Shown: one piece after another, positions 19,266 through 28,368 of the stretch
Layout of the letters: each line of letters begins with the position of its first letter
Position numbering within the stretch: position 1 is the stretch's first letter
Origin: Maritimibacter dapengensis
GTDB lineage: Bacteria; Pseudomonadota; Alphaproteobacteria; Rhodobacterales; Rhodobacteraceae
DNA length: 64,000 bases
Direction of reading: 5' to 3'
Assembly: GCF_019218265.1 (NCBI RefSeq)
Contig: NZ_JAHUZE010000002.1
Span: 372,001-436,000, forward strand
Made by a program: the position numbers and the translations under genes
The notes under the pieces: model-generated
What the model was told of the DNA's origin: nothing
The model's input: the letters and a program-made list of their open reading frames with translations, nothing else
Databases searched by the model: none

Positions 19266-20124
19266 GCGGTACGGGGACACGACCGTCCTGCATGATGTGT
19301 CGCTCGAAATCGTCGCAGGAGAGCGCGTGGCGCTTCTTGGTCACAACGGCGCGGGAAAATCGACGCTGATGAAGCTTGTGTTGGGCCTTATTCAGGCCGA
19401 CGGGGGCCGCATCGAGGTTGCAGGGCATGCTCCGGGATCGCCGGTGGCACGCGCTCTCACCGCATATTTGCCGGAAAACGCCGCCTTCCACCCCGCTATT
19501 ACGGGGCGTGAACAACTGCGGTATTATCTTCGTCTCAGGGGACAGCCCGTGAGACTGGCGGACGAGCTTTTGGAACGGGTCGGGCTGGCAGATGCCGCAG
19601 GACGGCGGATCGGAACCTATTCCAAGGGCATGCGGCAGCGCGTCGGTCTGGCGCAGGCGTTGATCGGCGGGCCGCGCCTTATGGTGCTGGACGAACCGAC
19701 ATCCGGGCTCGACCCCGTATCACGGCGCGAGTTCTACACGTTGCTCGACGAGTTGGCCGCCAAAGGCACGGCAATTCTTCTGTCATCACATGCTCTGTCC
19801 GAGCTCGAGGCGCGCACGGATCGCATGGTCATACTCGCAAGAGGAAAGCAGGTGGCCGAAGGCACGCTCGCCGAGTTGCGGGCAGACGCCGCGCTGCCCT
19901 TGAGCGTTACCGTCAAACCCAGAAACGGGCAGGCGCGTCGCGTCGCGGAAGCCTTCCCGACCGGCGTGGTCTCTGAAGATCGCGTGATCTTCAGTTGCGC
20001 GCCCGCCGAAAAGCTTGCCGTGCTCGAAAAGATCGCGGCCCTCCGCGACCATATCGAGGACTACGACGTCCACGCGGCGTCGCTCGACGACCTTTATTCC
20101 CACATCTCGAAGAGGGCCGCGTGA
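19234..20124 (+). CDS. nosF: NosF, ABC ATPase of the NosDFY complex
   Basis: 296-residue ATPase with Walker A GHNGAGKST, signature YSKGMRQRVGLAQ, Walker B LMVLDEPTSGLD and the switch histidine in LLSSHALSE. It drives the NosY permease for sulfur or copper-related supply to CuZ assembly. The start lies inside the end of nosD, and the stop shares its last base with the nosY start. Confidence 0.95.
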   Translation: MTILTLSQLTKRYGDTTVLHDVSLEIVAGERVALLGHNGAGKSTLMKLVLGLIQADGGRIEVAGHAPGSPVARALTAYLPENAAFHPAITGREQLRYYLRLRGQPVRLADELLERVGLADAAGRRIGTYSKGMRQRVGLAQALIGGPRLMVLDEPTSGLDPVSRREFYTLLDELAAKGTAILLSSHALSELEARTDRMVILARGKQVAEGTLAELRADAALPLSVTVKPRNGQARRVAEAFPTGVVSEDRVIFSCAPAEKLAVLEKIAALRDHIEDYDVHAASLDDLYSHISKRAA

Positions 20125-20951
20125 TGTTGTCCCGTATCCTTGCCACGGCTGCACTCGAATTCTCTATCGCCCGTCGAAACCGTTGGGTGATCGTCTCCGT
20201 CGCCATGATGATGCTGTTTTCGCTTGTCCTAGCTTTTGCGGGTGCCGCACCTGCAGGACAGATGGCAGTGGATCCGTTGTCGGTGACCGTTGCGAGCCTG
20301 ATTTCACTCGCGGTTTACCTCGTCCCGTTGATCGCGCTTCTGATTTCCTTCGATGCCATAGCCGGTGAAAACGAACGCGGCACGCTTGCATTGTCGCTCG
20401 CATATCCTCTCGCGCGGACCGAATTGCTCTTGGGTAAGCTCATCGCCCAGCTCGCCGTCGTCTCGATAGCGGTCGTCGCGGGGTATGCCGTCGCCGCCAT
20501 AGTGGCCTTCGTCACGGGAGGGACAGGTGCAGCCGAAGGGATCCCCGCACTCTGGCGTTTGATCTGGACCTCGATCCTGCTGGGCGCGGCGTTTCTCTCT
20601 CTTGGGCACGCGATGTCTTGCCTGTCGCGCAGGCCATCGGGAGCGGCTGCAATGGCCATCGGCCTGTGGCTCGTAATGATCGTGCTTTACGATCTGGGTC
20701 TGCTTGCGGCCGTCGTCGCAGATGACGGGGGGGCGTTCACGACCGACGTGTTCCCGTGGGCGCTTGTCGTCAATCCGGCGGATGCGTTCCGTATCTTCAA
20801 TCTCGCGGCCTCAGGTGCGGTCGATGCAGCCTCGGGTCTGTCGGGCGCGGCGTCGTCCATCGCGGTGTGGAAGCCGTTGGCAGCCATCATGGTCTGGCCA
20901 ATCCTGGCAGCAGGCCTCGCACGGCTTTCCTTTCAAAGGGTAACACCATGA
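20124..20951 (+). CDS. nosY: NosY, ABC permease of the NosDFY complex
   Basis: 275-residue membrane protein with about six helices, of the ABC-2 permease type. ENERGTLALSLAYPLARTEL is the conserved cytoplasmic coupling segment. It is the membrane partner of NosF, acting in CuZ maturation. The ATG at 20124 overlaps the nosF stop (TGATG) and the end overlaps nosL (ATGA). Confidence 0.93.
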   Translation: MLSRILATAALEFSIARRNRWVIVSVAMMMLFSLVLAFAGAAPAGQMAVDPLSVTVASLISLAVYLVPLIALLISFDAIAGENERGTLALSLAYPLARTELLLGKLIAQLAVVSIAVVAGYAVAAIVAFVTGGTGAAEGIPALWRLIWTSILLGAAFLSLGHAMSCLSRRPSGAAAMAIGLWLVMIVLYDLGLLAAVVADDGGAFTTDVFPWALVVNPADAFRIFNLAASGAVDAASGLSGAASSIAVWKPLAAIMVWPILAAGLARLSFQRVTP

Positions 20952-21484
20952 AAAGGTTCCTCCTCATCCCGCTCCTGATCCTCGCCGCCTGCAAGGAAGA
21001 CGTGGCAGCCGTGCCGGAGCCGGTCGAAATGACCGAAGAGGCGCTGGGGTATTATTGCCAGATGGCGCTGGTCGAACATGACGGTCCCAAGGGGCAGGCG
21101 CATCTCGAGGGCATGCCTGCACCGATCTTTTTCAGTCAGGTGCGCGACGTGATCGCCTATCTGCACATGCCGGAACAGAGTCACGCCGTTGCGATCGCGT
21201 ATGTGCAGGACATGACGAACGCGACATGGGAAGCACCGGGCGCATGGATGCCCGCACGCGAAGCACTCTATGTCGCGGGCTCAGATGCGATTGGCGGCAT
21301 GGGGGCTTCCGAGTTCGTGCCGTTCTCGGACAAGGAGTCCGCCGAGGCATTCGTCCACGATCATGGTGGCAGGATCGTCGCGTTCGCGGACATTCGGACC
21401 GAAGACGTGCTTGGCGATGCCGCGCCCGCCGAGAACAGCGACAGCGACGACATCAACGCGCGGCTCGAAGCTTTAGGGCAATAG
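20948..21484 (+). CDS. nosL: NosL, copper-binding outer-membrane-type lipoprotein
   Basis: 178 residues with a lipoprotein signal (lipobox LAAC at residues 14-17). The NosL domain follows, with conserved-looking YYCQMALVEHDGPKGQ near residue 36. NosL delivers Cu(I) to apo-NosZ. The YCQM motif takes the place of the CGM motif common in other NosL proteins. It overlaps nosY by four bases. Confidence 0.92.
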   Translation: MKRFLLIPLLILAACKEDVAAVPEPVEMTEEALGYYCQMALVEHDGPKGQAHLEGMPAPIFFSQVRDVIAYLHMPEQSHAVAIAYVQDMTNATWEAPGAWMPAREALYVAGSDAIGGMGASEFVPFSDKESAEAFVHDHGGRIVAFADIRTEDVLGDAAPAENSDSDDINARLEALGQ

Positions 21485-21493
21485 GTGAATGAG

Positions 21494-22402
21494 ATGAAAA
21501 TGAACCGACGCAGATTCCTCAGCTTCGTTTCGGCCGCTTGCCTCAGTGCCGCCGCCGGACCGGCCGCCGCCTTCCGTTGGCAGGGTATCGCACTCGGCGC
21601 CAAGGCGCAGATCGTGCTGGACCACCCGGAGGCAGAAGCAATCACGCAGGCTGCAAGGGCCGAGATCGCGCGCCTGGAGGGCATATTCAGCCTCTACCGC
21701 GCCGACAGCGAAATCATGCAGCTGAACCGCGATGGGACGCTGGACGCTCCGTCGTTCGAACTACTCGAATGCCTCGCACTTGCCCGGCGCGTTTTCGGTC
21801 TGACCGAAGGCCGTTTCGACCCGAGCGTTCAACCGCTTTGGCAGGTCATGGCCGAGGCCGCATCGCGAGGGCAGGCGGCGCAGGCGAATGATTTGGACAC
21901 CGCCCGTACATTTATCGGATTCGACCGGGTCCGGATATCAGCGGCGCGTATCTCGATGGACAGGGGGCAGGCGCTCACTCTCAATGGCATCGCGCAAGGT
22001 TTCATCGCCGACAAGGTTGCCGCTCTGCTGTCTGCTCGCGGCGTCAAAGACGTGCTCATCGACACGGGTGAGATCCTAGCGCTCGGCGACGGCCAAGGCG
22101 GGAACGGTTGGCCCGTGCGTCTTGCGGGTGAACGTGACGCACGGCAATGGCAAGGGCGGGCGCTCGCCAGTTCGGCAACGTTCGGAACACTGATTGATGA
22201 GCGGCACGGAGAGGGCCACATCCTCGACCCTCTGGGAAGGAAGCCGATCGCGACACAGGTCACCGTGAGCGCACACAGCGCCGGTTTGGCGGACGCCCTG
22301 TCCACCGCGCTCTGTCTCGTGTCCGGTGAGGAAGAAGCACGCGATGTCTTGAGTTTGGTCAATGAGGCCCGGCTCGAAAGGTTTATTCAGACACCAACGT
22401 AG
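21494..22402 (+). CDS. nosX: NosX, ApbE-type FAD:protein FMN transferase
   Basis: About 302 residues with a Tat-type leader (NRRRFLSFVSAACLSAAAG) and ApbE signatures EGRFDPSVQ, NGIAQGFIAD and VLIDTGEILALG. It should flavinylate NosR at its SGATVT motif. The ATG at 21494 is preferred because AGG lies eight bases upstream; GTG at 21485 or ATG at 21500 are alternatives. It is the last gene of the nos operon proper and a paralogue of NirX. Confidence 0.9.
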   Translation: MKMNRRRFLSFVSAACLSAAAGPAAAFRWQGIALGAKAQIVLDHPEAEAITQAARAEIARLEGIFSLYRADSEIMQLNRDGTLDAPSFELLECLALARRVFGLTEGRFDPSVQPLWQVMAEAASRGQAAQANDLDTARTFIGFDRVRISAARISMDRGQALTLNGIAQGFIADKVAALLSARGVKDVLIDTGEILALGDGQGGNGWPVRLAGERDARQWQGRALASSATFGTLIDERHGEGHILDPLGRKPIATQVTVSAHSAGLADALSTALCLVSGEEEARDVLSLVNEARLERFIQTPT

Positions 22403-22420
22403 TCAAAAAGGGAAACCACG

Positions 22421-22831
22421 ATGAAAACGCTCATACTTTCAGTGATCGGTGCGGCGGTGTTCGCCGCTCCCGCACTGGCCGCAGACCCCGCCGCGGGCGA
22501 AGGCGATTTCAAACGCTGCAAGGCTTGTCACGCAATCACAGCCGAAGACGGCACCGACATCGTGAAAGGCGGCAAGACCGGCCCGAACCTGTTCGGCGTG
22601 ATCGGCCGCCCCGTCGGCGCGGTCGAAGACTTCCGCTATGGGGACGGTCTCGTAGCGGCCAATGAAGCAGGTTTGGTTTGGGATGAAGAAAACCTGGCCG
22701 AATATATCACCGACCCAGGTGCATGGCTGAAGTCTGTCCTCGACGACCCCGGTGCGAAGTCGAAGATGACTTACAAGCACAAGAAAGGCGCAGAGGACAT
22801 GGCCGCCTACCTCGCATCTCTGGGGTCCTGA
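22421..22831 (+). CDS. Periplasmic class I cytochrome c (c2/c550-like)
   Basis: 136 residues: signal peptide (1-20), haem site CKACH (C33, C36, H37) and axial methionine candidate M116 in KSKMTYK. The fold and length resemble cytochrome c550/c2 (CycA) of Paracoccus and Rhodobacter, which donates electrons to NirS, NorC and NosZ. It follows nosX by 18 bases and precedes a clear terminator, so it is co-transcribed with nos. That position suggests a dedicated periplasmic donor for the denitrification enzymes; it may also be the general cytochrome c2. Confidence 0.88.
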   Translation: MKTLILSVIGAAVFAAPALAADPAAGEGDFKRCKACHAITAEDGTDIVKGGKTGPNLFGVIGRPVGAVEDFRYGDGLVAANEAGLVWDEENLAEYITDPGAWLKSVLDDPGAKSKMTYKHKKGAEDMAAYLASLGS

Positions 22832-22850
22832 CACGACTTGACCGGGAAAG

Positions 22851-22877
22851 ACGGCGCCCTCTTCGGGCGCCGTTTGT
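22851..22877 (+). terminator. Rho-independent-like terminator of the nos operon
   Basis: Nine-base perfect arms (22851-22859, 22865-22873) with a five-base loop, 19 bases after the cytochrome stop and followed by a short T/G-rich tail. It separates the nos unit from the convergent MgtC-like gene. Confidence 0.75.
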
Positions 22878-22890
22878 GTGACCGGGCATT

Positions 22891-23367
22891 TTACAGGAGT
22901 TTCTTCTCGATCAGGCGCACCACTGCGTTGATGACAAAGACGACCACGAAGGCCATGATCGCGAGCGCGATGTAACCCGCACCCACAGCGGTTCCGATCG
23001 CGCCGGCTGCCCATAACCCCGCGCCGGTGGTGAGGCCTTTCACACCATCACCACGATCCCGGAAGATCGCGCCGGCTGCGATGAATGCGACGCCAGCTGT
23101 GACGGCCTCGATCACGCGGATCGGGTCGGCGTTCGCCGAGCGACCAACCGCTGCCTCGAAAAGCTCGAGCGTGACCATCGCGAAGACAGCGGCCGCGGTC
23201 GAGATCAGCATATGCGTCCGCAAGCCCGCAGGGCGACCGATCATCTCTCTTTCCAATCCGATGATGCCGCCGAGGACTGCCGCTACGAATATGCGAAGCG
23301 CGATCGTTCCCGGGGGGAGTGTCGAAGCCTCCCATAACATCGCCCATGTGGTTGAAATAATTTCCAT
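22891..23367 (-). CDS. MgtC/SapB family membrane protein
   Basis: 158 residues with about four to five membrane helices. It carries the MgtC family N-terminal block (LGGIIGLEREMIGRPAGLRTH) and the TTGAGLWAAGAIGTAVGAG segment. It has only the membrane domain; the C-terminal soluble domain of Salmonella MgtC is absent, as in many environmental members. The function outside pathogens is unclear, with links to Mg2+ limitation and ATP synthase modulation. The ATG follows GGGGAGAGAG. It is convergent with the nos unit; nothing seen ties it to denitrification. Confidence 0.85.
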   Translation of the reverse strand: MEIISTTWAMLWEASTLPPGTIALRIFVAAVLGGIIGLEREMIGRPAGLRTHMLISTAAAVFAMVTLELFEAAVGRSANADPIRVIEAVTAGVAFIAAGAIFRDRGDGVKGLTTGAGLWAAGAIGTAVGAGYIALAIMAFVVVFVINAVVRLIEKKLL

Positions 23368-23443
23368 AATCTCTCTCCCCCGCAGCCGTGTAACGCTTGC
23401 TTCCGGTGCGGAGTTCCCAGCGGGACGCCATTGCGCGCTGACG

Positions 23444-24295
23444 TCACGAAAACTCTACGCGATATTGCGGCAGGCCCGTGACACCCACCCGCGCTTCATA
23501 CGTCTGACCATCACCGGGTTTGGGATTGCGCATACCCATGGTGGCTGTCGTCACGTAGAGGACGGACAGATCGGTCCCACCGAATTCCGGGCAAGAGGCC
23601 AGCCGTCCGCCAACTTCGGCCATACGATCGAAACGACCGTCAGGCAAATATCTTGCGACCATGCCGGCGTTCCAATGCGCGCTCCAGACCGCACCCTCGC
23701 TGTCCACGACGGCACCGTCGGGGTTGTAGCCCTGTTCTGTCAGGTCGACGAAAACATCCGGTGCTCCGTCCGGCCATCCTTGTCCGTCCAGATCCTGTCG
23801 CAGGATCCTTCGCGTGGTCGTGTCCGTCCAGTACGCGGTTCTTCCATCCGGCGCGAAACATATGGAGTTGCTCACCGTGACCCCGTCATAGAGCTTCTCG
23901 AGTTGCCCGCGGTAATAACGGTATATCGATCCGGCACCCGGCTCGAACGCATGGCCCATCGTCCCGATCCAGAAACCGCCATGCGGGTCCGCACGGCCGT
24001 CATTGGATCGCGTGACCCTATTGCGAGCCTCCAGTGCCACGATGTCCTCGCGGTCGCCGGTGTCGATATCGAAACGTAAAAGTGCGGATGCACTCGCAAT
24101 GAGCAAGGTGTCGTGGTCGATCCAGCCCGCCGCGGACACGGGCTCGTCGAAACGCCAGTCGAGAGCCCTATTCCCGAGACGGGACAGAAGGCGGTGATTG
24201 ACGATGTCGAACCAGAACAACTGCTTGCGTGTCGGATGCCAGAACGGGCCTTCTCCCAACGTGCAGACCCTGTTGTCGAATACCGTGGCGGACAT
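23444..24295 (-). CDS. SMP-30/gluconolactonase family protein
   Basis: 283 residues forming the six-bladed propeller of the SMP-30/LRE family. Recognisable metal-site segments are CTLGEGPFWHP (Glu near residue 12), RSNDGRADPHGGFWIGTMG and YNPDGAVVDSEGAVW. Such enzymes hydrolyse sugar lactones. The start at 24295 is chosen because AGGA lies about eight bases upstream; an upstream ATG at 24316 would place that ribosome site inside the gene. It is divergent from nsrR, with an FNR/NNR-like dyad between them. No sugar dehydrogenase or transporter is adjacent, so the substrate is unknown. Confidence 0.85.
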   Translation of the reverse strand: MSATVFDNRVCTLGEGPFWHPTRKQLFWFDIVNHRLLSRLGNRALDWRFDEPVSAAGWIDHDTLLIASASALLRFDIDTGDREDIVALEARNRVTRSNDGRADPHGGFWIGTMGHAFEPGAGSIYRYYRGQLEKLYDGVTVSNSICFAPDGRTAYWTDTTTRRILRQDLDGQGWPDGAPDVFVDLTEQGYNPDGAVVDSEGAVWSAHWNAGMVARYLPDGRFDRMAEVGGRLASCPEFGGTDLSVLYVTTATMGMRNPKPGDGQTYEARVGVTGLPQYRVEFS

Positions 24296-24330
24296 GTCAC
24301 CATTCCTTTCAAGCATGCCAGAACCTGAAT

Positions 24331-24344
24331 CTGATCTATGTCAA
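24331..24344. promoter_or_regulatory. FNR/NNR-like dyad in the nsrR/SMP-30 intergenic region
   Basis: CTGATCTATGTCAA matches TTGAT-N4-GTCAA with a single deviation at the first base. Its centre is about 63 bases upstream of the preferred nsrR start. It also lies upstream of the divergent SMP-30 gene. Confidence 0.6.
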
Positions 24345-24400
24345 TTTCCGGACTGAACGATACGGTTACATTGCTCACAACCCGAGCGAGATTTTTTGCG

Positions 24401-24880
24401 ATGCGTCTGACTCTTCGAACAAACCTTGCGGCCCGCGTGCTGATGTTTTGCGGTGTGAACCGGGACGAGACCGTGCGATCCGCCCAGATTGCCGAAGCGA
24501 CCAACGCCTCCGGCAACCACCTGAGTCAAGTCATACACCAGCTACAACAAATGGGATATGTCGAGACACGTCGCGGCCGGGGAGGCGGGCTTTCGCTTGC
24601 GCGTGATCCGGGCGCAATTTCCATCGGCGCGATGTTCCGCGACTTCGAGGCCAACGTGCCGTTCACGGAATGCTTCGATCCCGACAACAACAACTGCCCG
24701 CTTTCCGATACCTGCCGGTTGAACGGATATATAAAAGGTGCGCTCAGCGCCTTCTACGCCGAACTGGACAAGGTGACGTTGCAGGACCTCATCCACGACA
24801 ATTGCGGCCTGATCGACCTTCTTTCCCTTTACCCTGAACCCGCCGCCGGGACCTGTCAGGCAGCACAGGTGCGCGCCTGA
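24401..24880 (+). CDS. nsrR: NsrR, Rrf2-family NO-sensing Fe-S repressor
   Basis: 159 residues beginning MRLTLRTNLAARVLMFC, the usual NsrR N-terminus. An Rrf2 winged helix-turn-helix (NASGNHLSQVIHQLQQMG) is followed by three cluster-ligand cysteines C91, C99 and C105 in CFDPDNNNCPLSDTC. NsrR represses NO-detoxification or denitrification genes until NO damages its Fe-S cluster. An upstream ATG at 24338 would add 21 residues but lies within a putative FNR/NNR-type operator, so 24401 is preferred. Its position at the end of the denitrification block supports a role there. Confidence 0.87.
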   Translation: MRLTLRTNLAARVLMFCGVNRDETVRSAQIAEATNASGNHLSQVIHQLQQMGYVETRRGRGGGLSLARDPGAISIGAMFRDFEANVPFTECFDPDNNNCPLSDTCRLNGYIKGALSAFYAELDKVTLQDLIHDNCGLIDLLSLYPEPAAGTCQAAQVRA

Positions 24881-24915
24881 CCTGAGCGGGCGGATTTTTT
24901 GAGCAGACATGAAAA

Positions 24916-24944
24916 GGGCCGCCGGTGGGGGATACCGGCGGCCC
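24916..24944. terminator. Bidirectional terminator between nsrR and the Deg protease gene
   Basis: Perfect 11-base arms (24916-24926, 24934-24944) with a seven-base loop. On the minus strand the stem is followed by TTTTC, a better tail for the protease gene; on the plus strand only TTC follows. Confidence 0.8.
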
Positions 24945-24972
24945 TTCGGTAGCTGCGGTTGAACCGGAAAAA

Positions 24973-26115
24973 TCAGGCCGGCTCTTCCGCGCTCCGTTCA
25001 CCGAGCGTCACGTCGAGGGTGAGCTCCTTGCCTTTGCGGATGATGTCGATCGACACCTTTTCGCCGGGCGCGTCGCCCGCGATGGCACGGGTCAGGCCGC
25101 GGGGCCCTTCGATCGGCTGACCGTCGACACGGGTAACGATGTCCCCGTTCTGGAAGCCTGCGTCCTCGGCCGGTGTGCCGTCCATCACGTTTTCGATCAA
25201 CGTGCCTTCGCCGTTCTCCAGTCCGAGCGCGGCGACTACGTCATCACTCAGCGGCGCGATTTGCACCCCGAGCCAGCCGCGGGTGACGTTGCCGTCGTCC
25301 GACAGGTCGGTGACGATCTGCTCGACCATGCTGGCGGGAACCGCGAAGCCCAGGCCGATCGAGCCACCGGTGGGTGAGATGATCGCGGTGTTCATGCCGA
25401 TCACCTGTCCTTCGGCGTTCAGAAGCGGGCCGCCCGAGTTGCCACGGTTGATGGCCGCGTCGGTCTGGATGAAATCGTCGAACGGTCCGGCCCGCAGGTC
25501 GCGGCCCAAAGCCGAGACGATCCCGGTCGTGACCGTGTTGCCGAGGCCGAAGGGGTTGCCCACGGCGATCACGTTTTCGCCGACCTTCAGGTCGTCCGAG
25601 CTGCCAAAGGACAGCGCGGGCAGGTCGGTCGCGTCCACCTTGATGAGCGCGATGTCGGTGGCTGGGTCCGTGCCCAGAACTTCGGCTTCGAGCGTGCGAC
25701 CGTCCGTCAACGTCACCTCCACGGTGTCGGCATCCGACACGACGTGCGCGTTCGTCACGATCCGGCCGTCATCGGAAATGATGAAACCGGTGCCCGCACC
25801 GCGTGCCTCACGCTCACGCTCAGGCGCATCGGGCCTTGCGTTGTCCGGGAAGCGGAACCCGAAGCGACGTTCGAATTCTTCCGCGAAGCCTTCGGGCATG
25901 TTCGACCGTGCTTCGTCGTTCGTCAGTGCCTTGGACACTTCGATCGTGACAACGGCGGGCGAGACTTCTTCGACGAGTTCCACGTAGCCGCCTGCGACGG
26001 GTGCGGCGGCGATGGCCGGGGCGACATAACTTGTCAGGCCGGTCACACCAGTGCCTGCCACAAGGGCGCTTACGGCCAGAGCAGGGGCGATTTTTGAGAT
26101 TCGAGTGATTTGCAT
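24973..26115 (-). CDS. Deg/HtrA-family periplasmic serine protease
   Basis: 380 residues: signal peptide (to about residue 37), trypsin-like domain with triad H124 (TNAHVV), D154 (PATDIALIK) and S227 (GNSGGPL), then one PDZ domain (about 270-365, GWLGVQIAPL and DIVTRVDGQPI). DegP/DegQ have two PDZ domains, so this is a single-PDZ Do-like form, closer in layout to DegS but with a cleavable signal. It degrades or refolds damaged envelope proteins. It is divergent from a two-component system, a pairing that suggests envelope-stress control, although no binding site could be identified in the 213-base gap. Confidence 0.93.
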   Translation of the reverse strand: MQITRISKIAPALAVSALVAGTGVTGLTSYVAPAIAAAPVAGGYVELVEEVSPAVVTIEVSKALTNDEARSNMPEGFAEEFERRFGFRFPDNARPDAPEREREARGAGTGFIISDDGRIVTNAHVVSDADTVEVTLTDGRTLEAEVLGTDPATDIALIKVDATDLPALSFGSSDDLKVGENVIAVGNPFGLGNTVTTGIVSALGRDLRAGPFDDFIQTDAAINRGNSGGPLLNAEGQVIGMNTAIISPTGGSIGLGFAVPASMVEQIVTDLSDDGNVTRGWLGVQIAPLSDDVVAALGLENGEGTLIENVMDGTPAEDAGFQNGDIVTRVDGQPIEGPRGLTRAIAGDAPGEKVSIDIIRKGKELTLDVTLGERSAEEPA

Positions 26116-26328
26116 GATCTGTCGGTCCTCATGGTCCGTTTTAGGTTTGGCGCTTCAGCGCCGGATGAGACCAATCTGGGCACCCGATCTTGCAGAATGC
26201 CGTCATCTGGATTGCAAGTTTGTAATTCTCATCACGCGCCCGTGAGCCGGTCTTACAGAACATTTTGGAAACCTGCATATGACCATTCGCGTTTACAATT
26301 TAGTGACTGAAAACCTAGTGGAGGTCCC

Positions 26329-27000
26329 ATGCGAATTCTGGTGATCGAAGATGACCAGACGACTGCCGATTTTATCTCTCGCGGTTTTGCCGAAGAGGGG
26401 CATGTCGTCGACGTGCTCGACAATGGGCAGGCGGCGATGGGGCAGGCTCTTTCTGGTGGATATGACGCGCTCGTCGTGGATCGGATGCTGCCGGGGCTGG
26501 ACGGGCTATCGCTCGTGAAGGCGCTGCGGGCTGCCAAGGTCAGCACGCCGGCGATCTTCCTGACATCGGTCGGCGGCGTCGAGGACCGCATCGAAGGGCT
26601 CGAAAGCGGCGGCGATGACTATCTCGTAAAACCCTTTTCTTTCGGTGAGTTATCGGCGCGAGTTGCAGCGCTCACGCGGCGCCCGCCGCTAACCGCCGAG
26701 AAAACGACATTGTCCGCAGGCGACCTGCAAATGGATCTCGCCAAGCGTGAAGTGCGCCGGAATGGCGAGGTCATCGACCTCTTGCCGCGTGAATTCGGGT
26801 TATTGGAATACTTGCTTCGGACCAAGGGTCGGGTGCAGACAAAGACCATGTTGTTGGAAAATGTCTGGAACATTCATTTCGACCCCGGAACAAATGTGGT
26901 CGAGACCCATATCTCGCGGCTTCGCGCAAAGGTGGACAAGCCGTTTGAGCGCGACCTGATCCATACCGTGCGTGGTGCCGGCTACCGGATCGAGGGCTGA
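26329..27000 (+). CDS. OmpR/PhoB-family response regulator
   Basis: 223 residues. The receiver domain has acidic pair D8/D9, phospho-acceptor D51 (VVDRMLPG) and K101 (YLVKPFS). A C-terminal winged helix (about 130-222) includes LLPREFGLLEYLLR and VVETHISRLRAKVD. The start follows GGAGGT. The kinase gene begins on the very next base after the stop. Most similar in style to the CzcR/CopR/QseB group that controls metal or envelope responses. Likely targets are the neighbouring Deg protease or RND pump (inference). Confidence 0.93.
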   Translation: MRILVIEDDQTTADFISRGFAEEGHVVDVLDNGQAAMGQALSGGYDALVVDRMLPGLDGLSLVKALRAAKVSTPAIFLTSVGGVEDRIEGLESGGDDYLVKPFSFGELSARVAALTRRPPLTAEKTTLSAGDLQMDLAKREVRRNGEVIDLLPREFGLLEYLLRTKGRVQTKTMLLENVWNIHFDPGTNVVETHISRLRAKVDKPFERDLIHTVRGAGYRIEG

Positions 27001-28344
27001 ATGGCGTTCGCGCGTCGGGTGATGCGGTCGACCCCGCTCCGCCAGACGGTCCTGATCGTGATTGTCGTTGCGGTCGTGAACCTTGCCTCGCTCGGCGCGG
27101 CCTGGGTGACATTGCGCGGCAATGCCGAGGACACGCTGAAAAACGATCTGTCGCGGGACATGGCAAGTCTCGACGTCTCCGCAAGCCCGGGAGCGTTGCG
27201 CACATTGGTGCAGGCACGGGCAAGGGTGACCGACCCAACGGACACCGTTTTCGTGTTTCTGGGCAATGACGGGGGGATAACCGGCAACGCGCGCGCGGTG
27301 ATCGACGGGGGTGACGTTGGTTTCACCTCGACTGCGCCGGATCGGGCTTTGTCCGACCACGGCTACGTGCATCAGGTGAGGCGTTTGTCCGGCGGCGTGC
27401 TCATCGTCGCCAAGGGGCTTGGCCCGGTTGCGGCCCTCGACCGCACTTTTCTGATCCTTCTGATGTTTTCGACCATTCCCACGGTCTTGATCTCGTTCGT
27501 GATCGGGGCCTTCATCGCGCGGACATCCTCTCGCCGTGTCGGGCGGATCGGCAAGACTCTCGACCGCATCGCGGGAGGTGACCTCGCGGCGCGGGTCGGA
27601 CCGAAACGGGGAAGCGACGACCTCGCCCATATCGGCGCACGGGTGGATCGGATGGCGGCGAAACAGCAGGCCGCGACCGAGGCGTTGCGTCAGGTGACGA
27701 CGGACATCGCTCACGACCTGCGCACCCCGCTTCAGCGCATTGGCGTGACGCTCGAAGAACTGGAGCGAAAACTGCCCGAGGGCGAAACGCATGATCTGGC
27801 TGTTCAGGCCGGTGAAGAAGCCGACCGCGCCGTGGCGGTGTTCGGTGCGCTCCTGCAGATCGCACAAATCGAAGGCGGGCAGGGCAGACGCGAAATGGGG
27901 CCTGTCGATCTTGCCGCCGTCGCGCGTCAGATTGCTGAGCTTTACGAACCTGCTGCCGAGGATCGCGGTGATCGGCTGGCACTCGACCTGCCCGAAGGCG
28001 TGGTGAATGTGACGGGTGATAGCGATCTGATCGGACAGGCCATGGCAAATCTTGTCGAGAATGCCATGCGCCATGGGCCCGAAGGCGGGGAAATCACCAT
28101 CCGCGTTGCGCGGGACGGCACAGGCGCCAAGCTTTCAGTGGCCGACACCGGACCGGGCATTCCTGAAGAAGAACGCGACAAGGTCCTCAGGCGGCTCTAT
28201 CGGCTCGAGCGCTCACGCACCACGCCGGGGAACGGCCTCGGACTCGCCCTGGTCGCCGCGATCGCGGATCGACACGGCGCGGACCTTGAACTGGGCGACA
28301 ACGCCCCCGGCCTGATCGTGACGATGCGTTTTCCCGGCGCGTAG
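27001..28344 (+). CDS. Membrane sensor histidine kinase
   Basis: 447 residues with two membrane helices (about 15-35 and 155-180) enclosing a short periplasmic sensor region. A HAMP domain (about 180-230) precedes a HisKA domain with H238 in DIAHDLRTPLQRI. The HATPase domain shows LVENAMRHGPEGG (N box), DTGPGIPEEER (G1) and GNGLGLALV (G2). It is the cognate partner of the response regulator immediately upstream. The sensor region contains no motif identifying its ligand. Confidence 0.93.
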   Translation: MAFARRVMRSTPLRQTVLIVIVVAVVNLASLGAAWVTLRGNAEDTLKNDLSRDMASLDVSASPGALRTLVQARARVTDPTDTVFVFLGNDGGITGNARAVIDGGDVGFTSTAPDRALSDHGYVHQVRRLSGGVLIVAKGLGPVAALDRTFLILLMFSTIPTVLISFVIGAFIARTSSRRVGRIGKTLDRIAGGDLAARVGPKRGSDDLAHIGARVDRMAAKQQAATEALRQVTTDIAHDLRTPLQRIGVTLEELERKLPEGETHDLAVQAGEEADRAVAVFGALLQIAQIEGGQGRREMGPVDLAAVARQIAELYEPAAEDRGDRLALDLPEGVVNVTGDSDLIGQAMANLVENAMRHGPEGGEITIRVARDGTGAKLSVADTGPGIPEEERDKVLRRLYRLERSRTTPGNGLGLALVAAIADRHGADLELGDNAPGLIVTMRFPGA

Positions 28345-28368
28345 AGCCGTTATACTCAGTCGGCTGGC

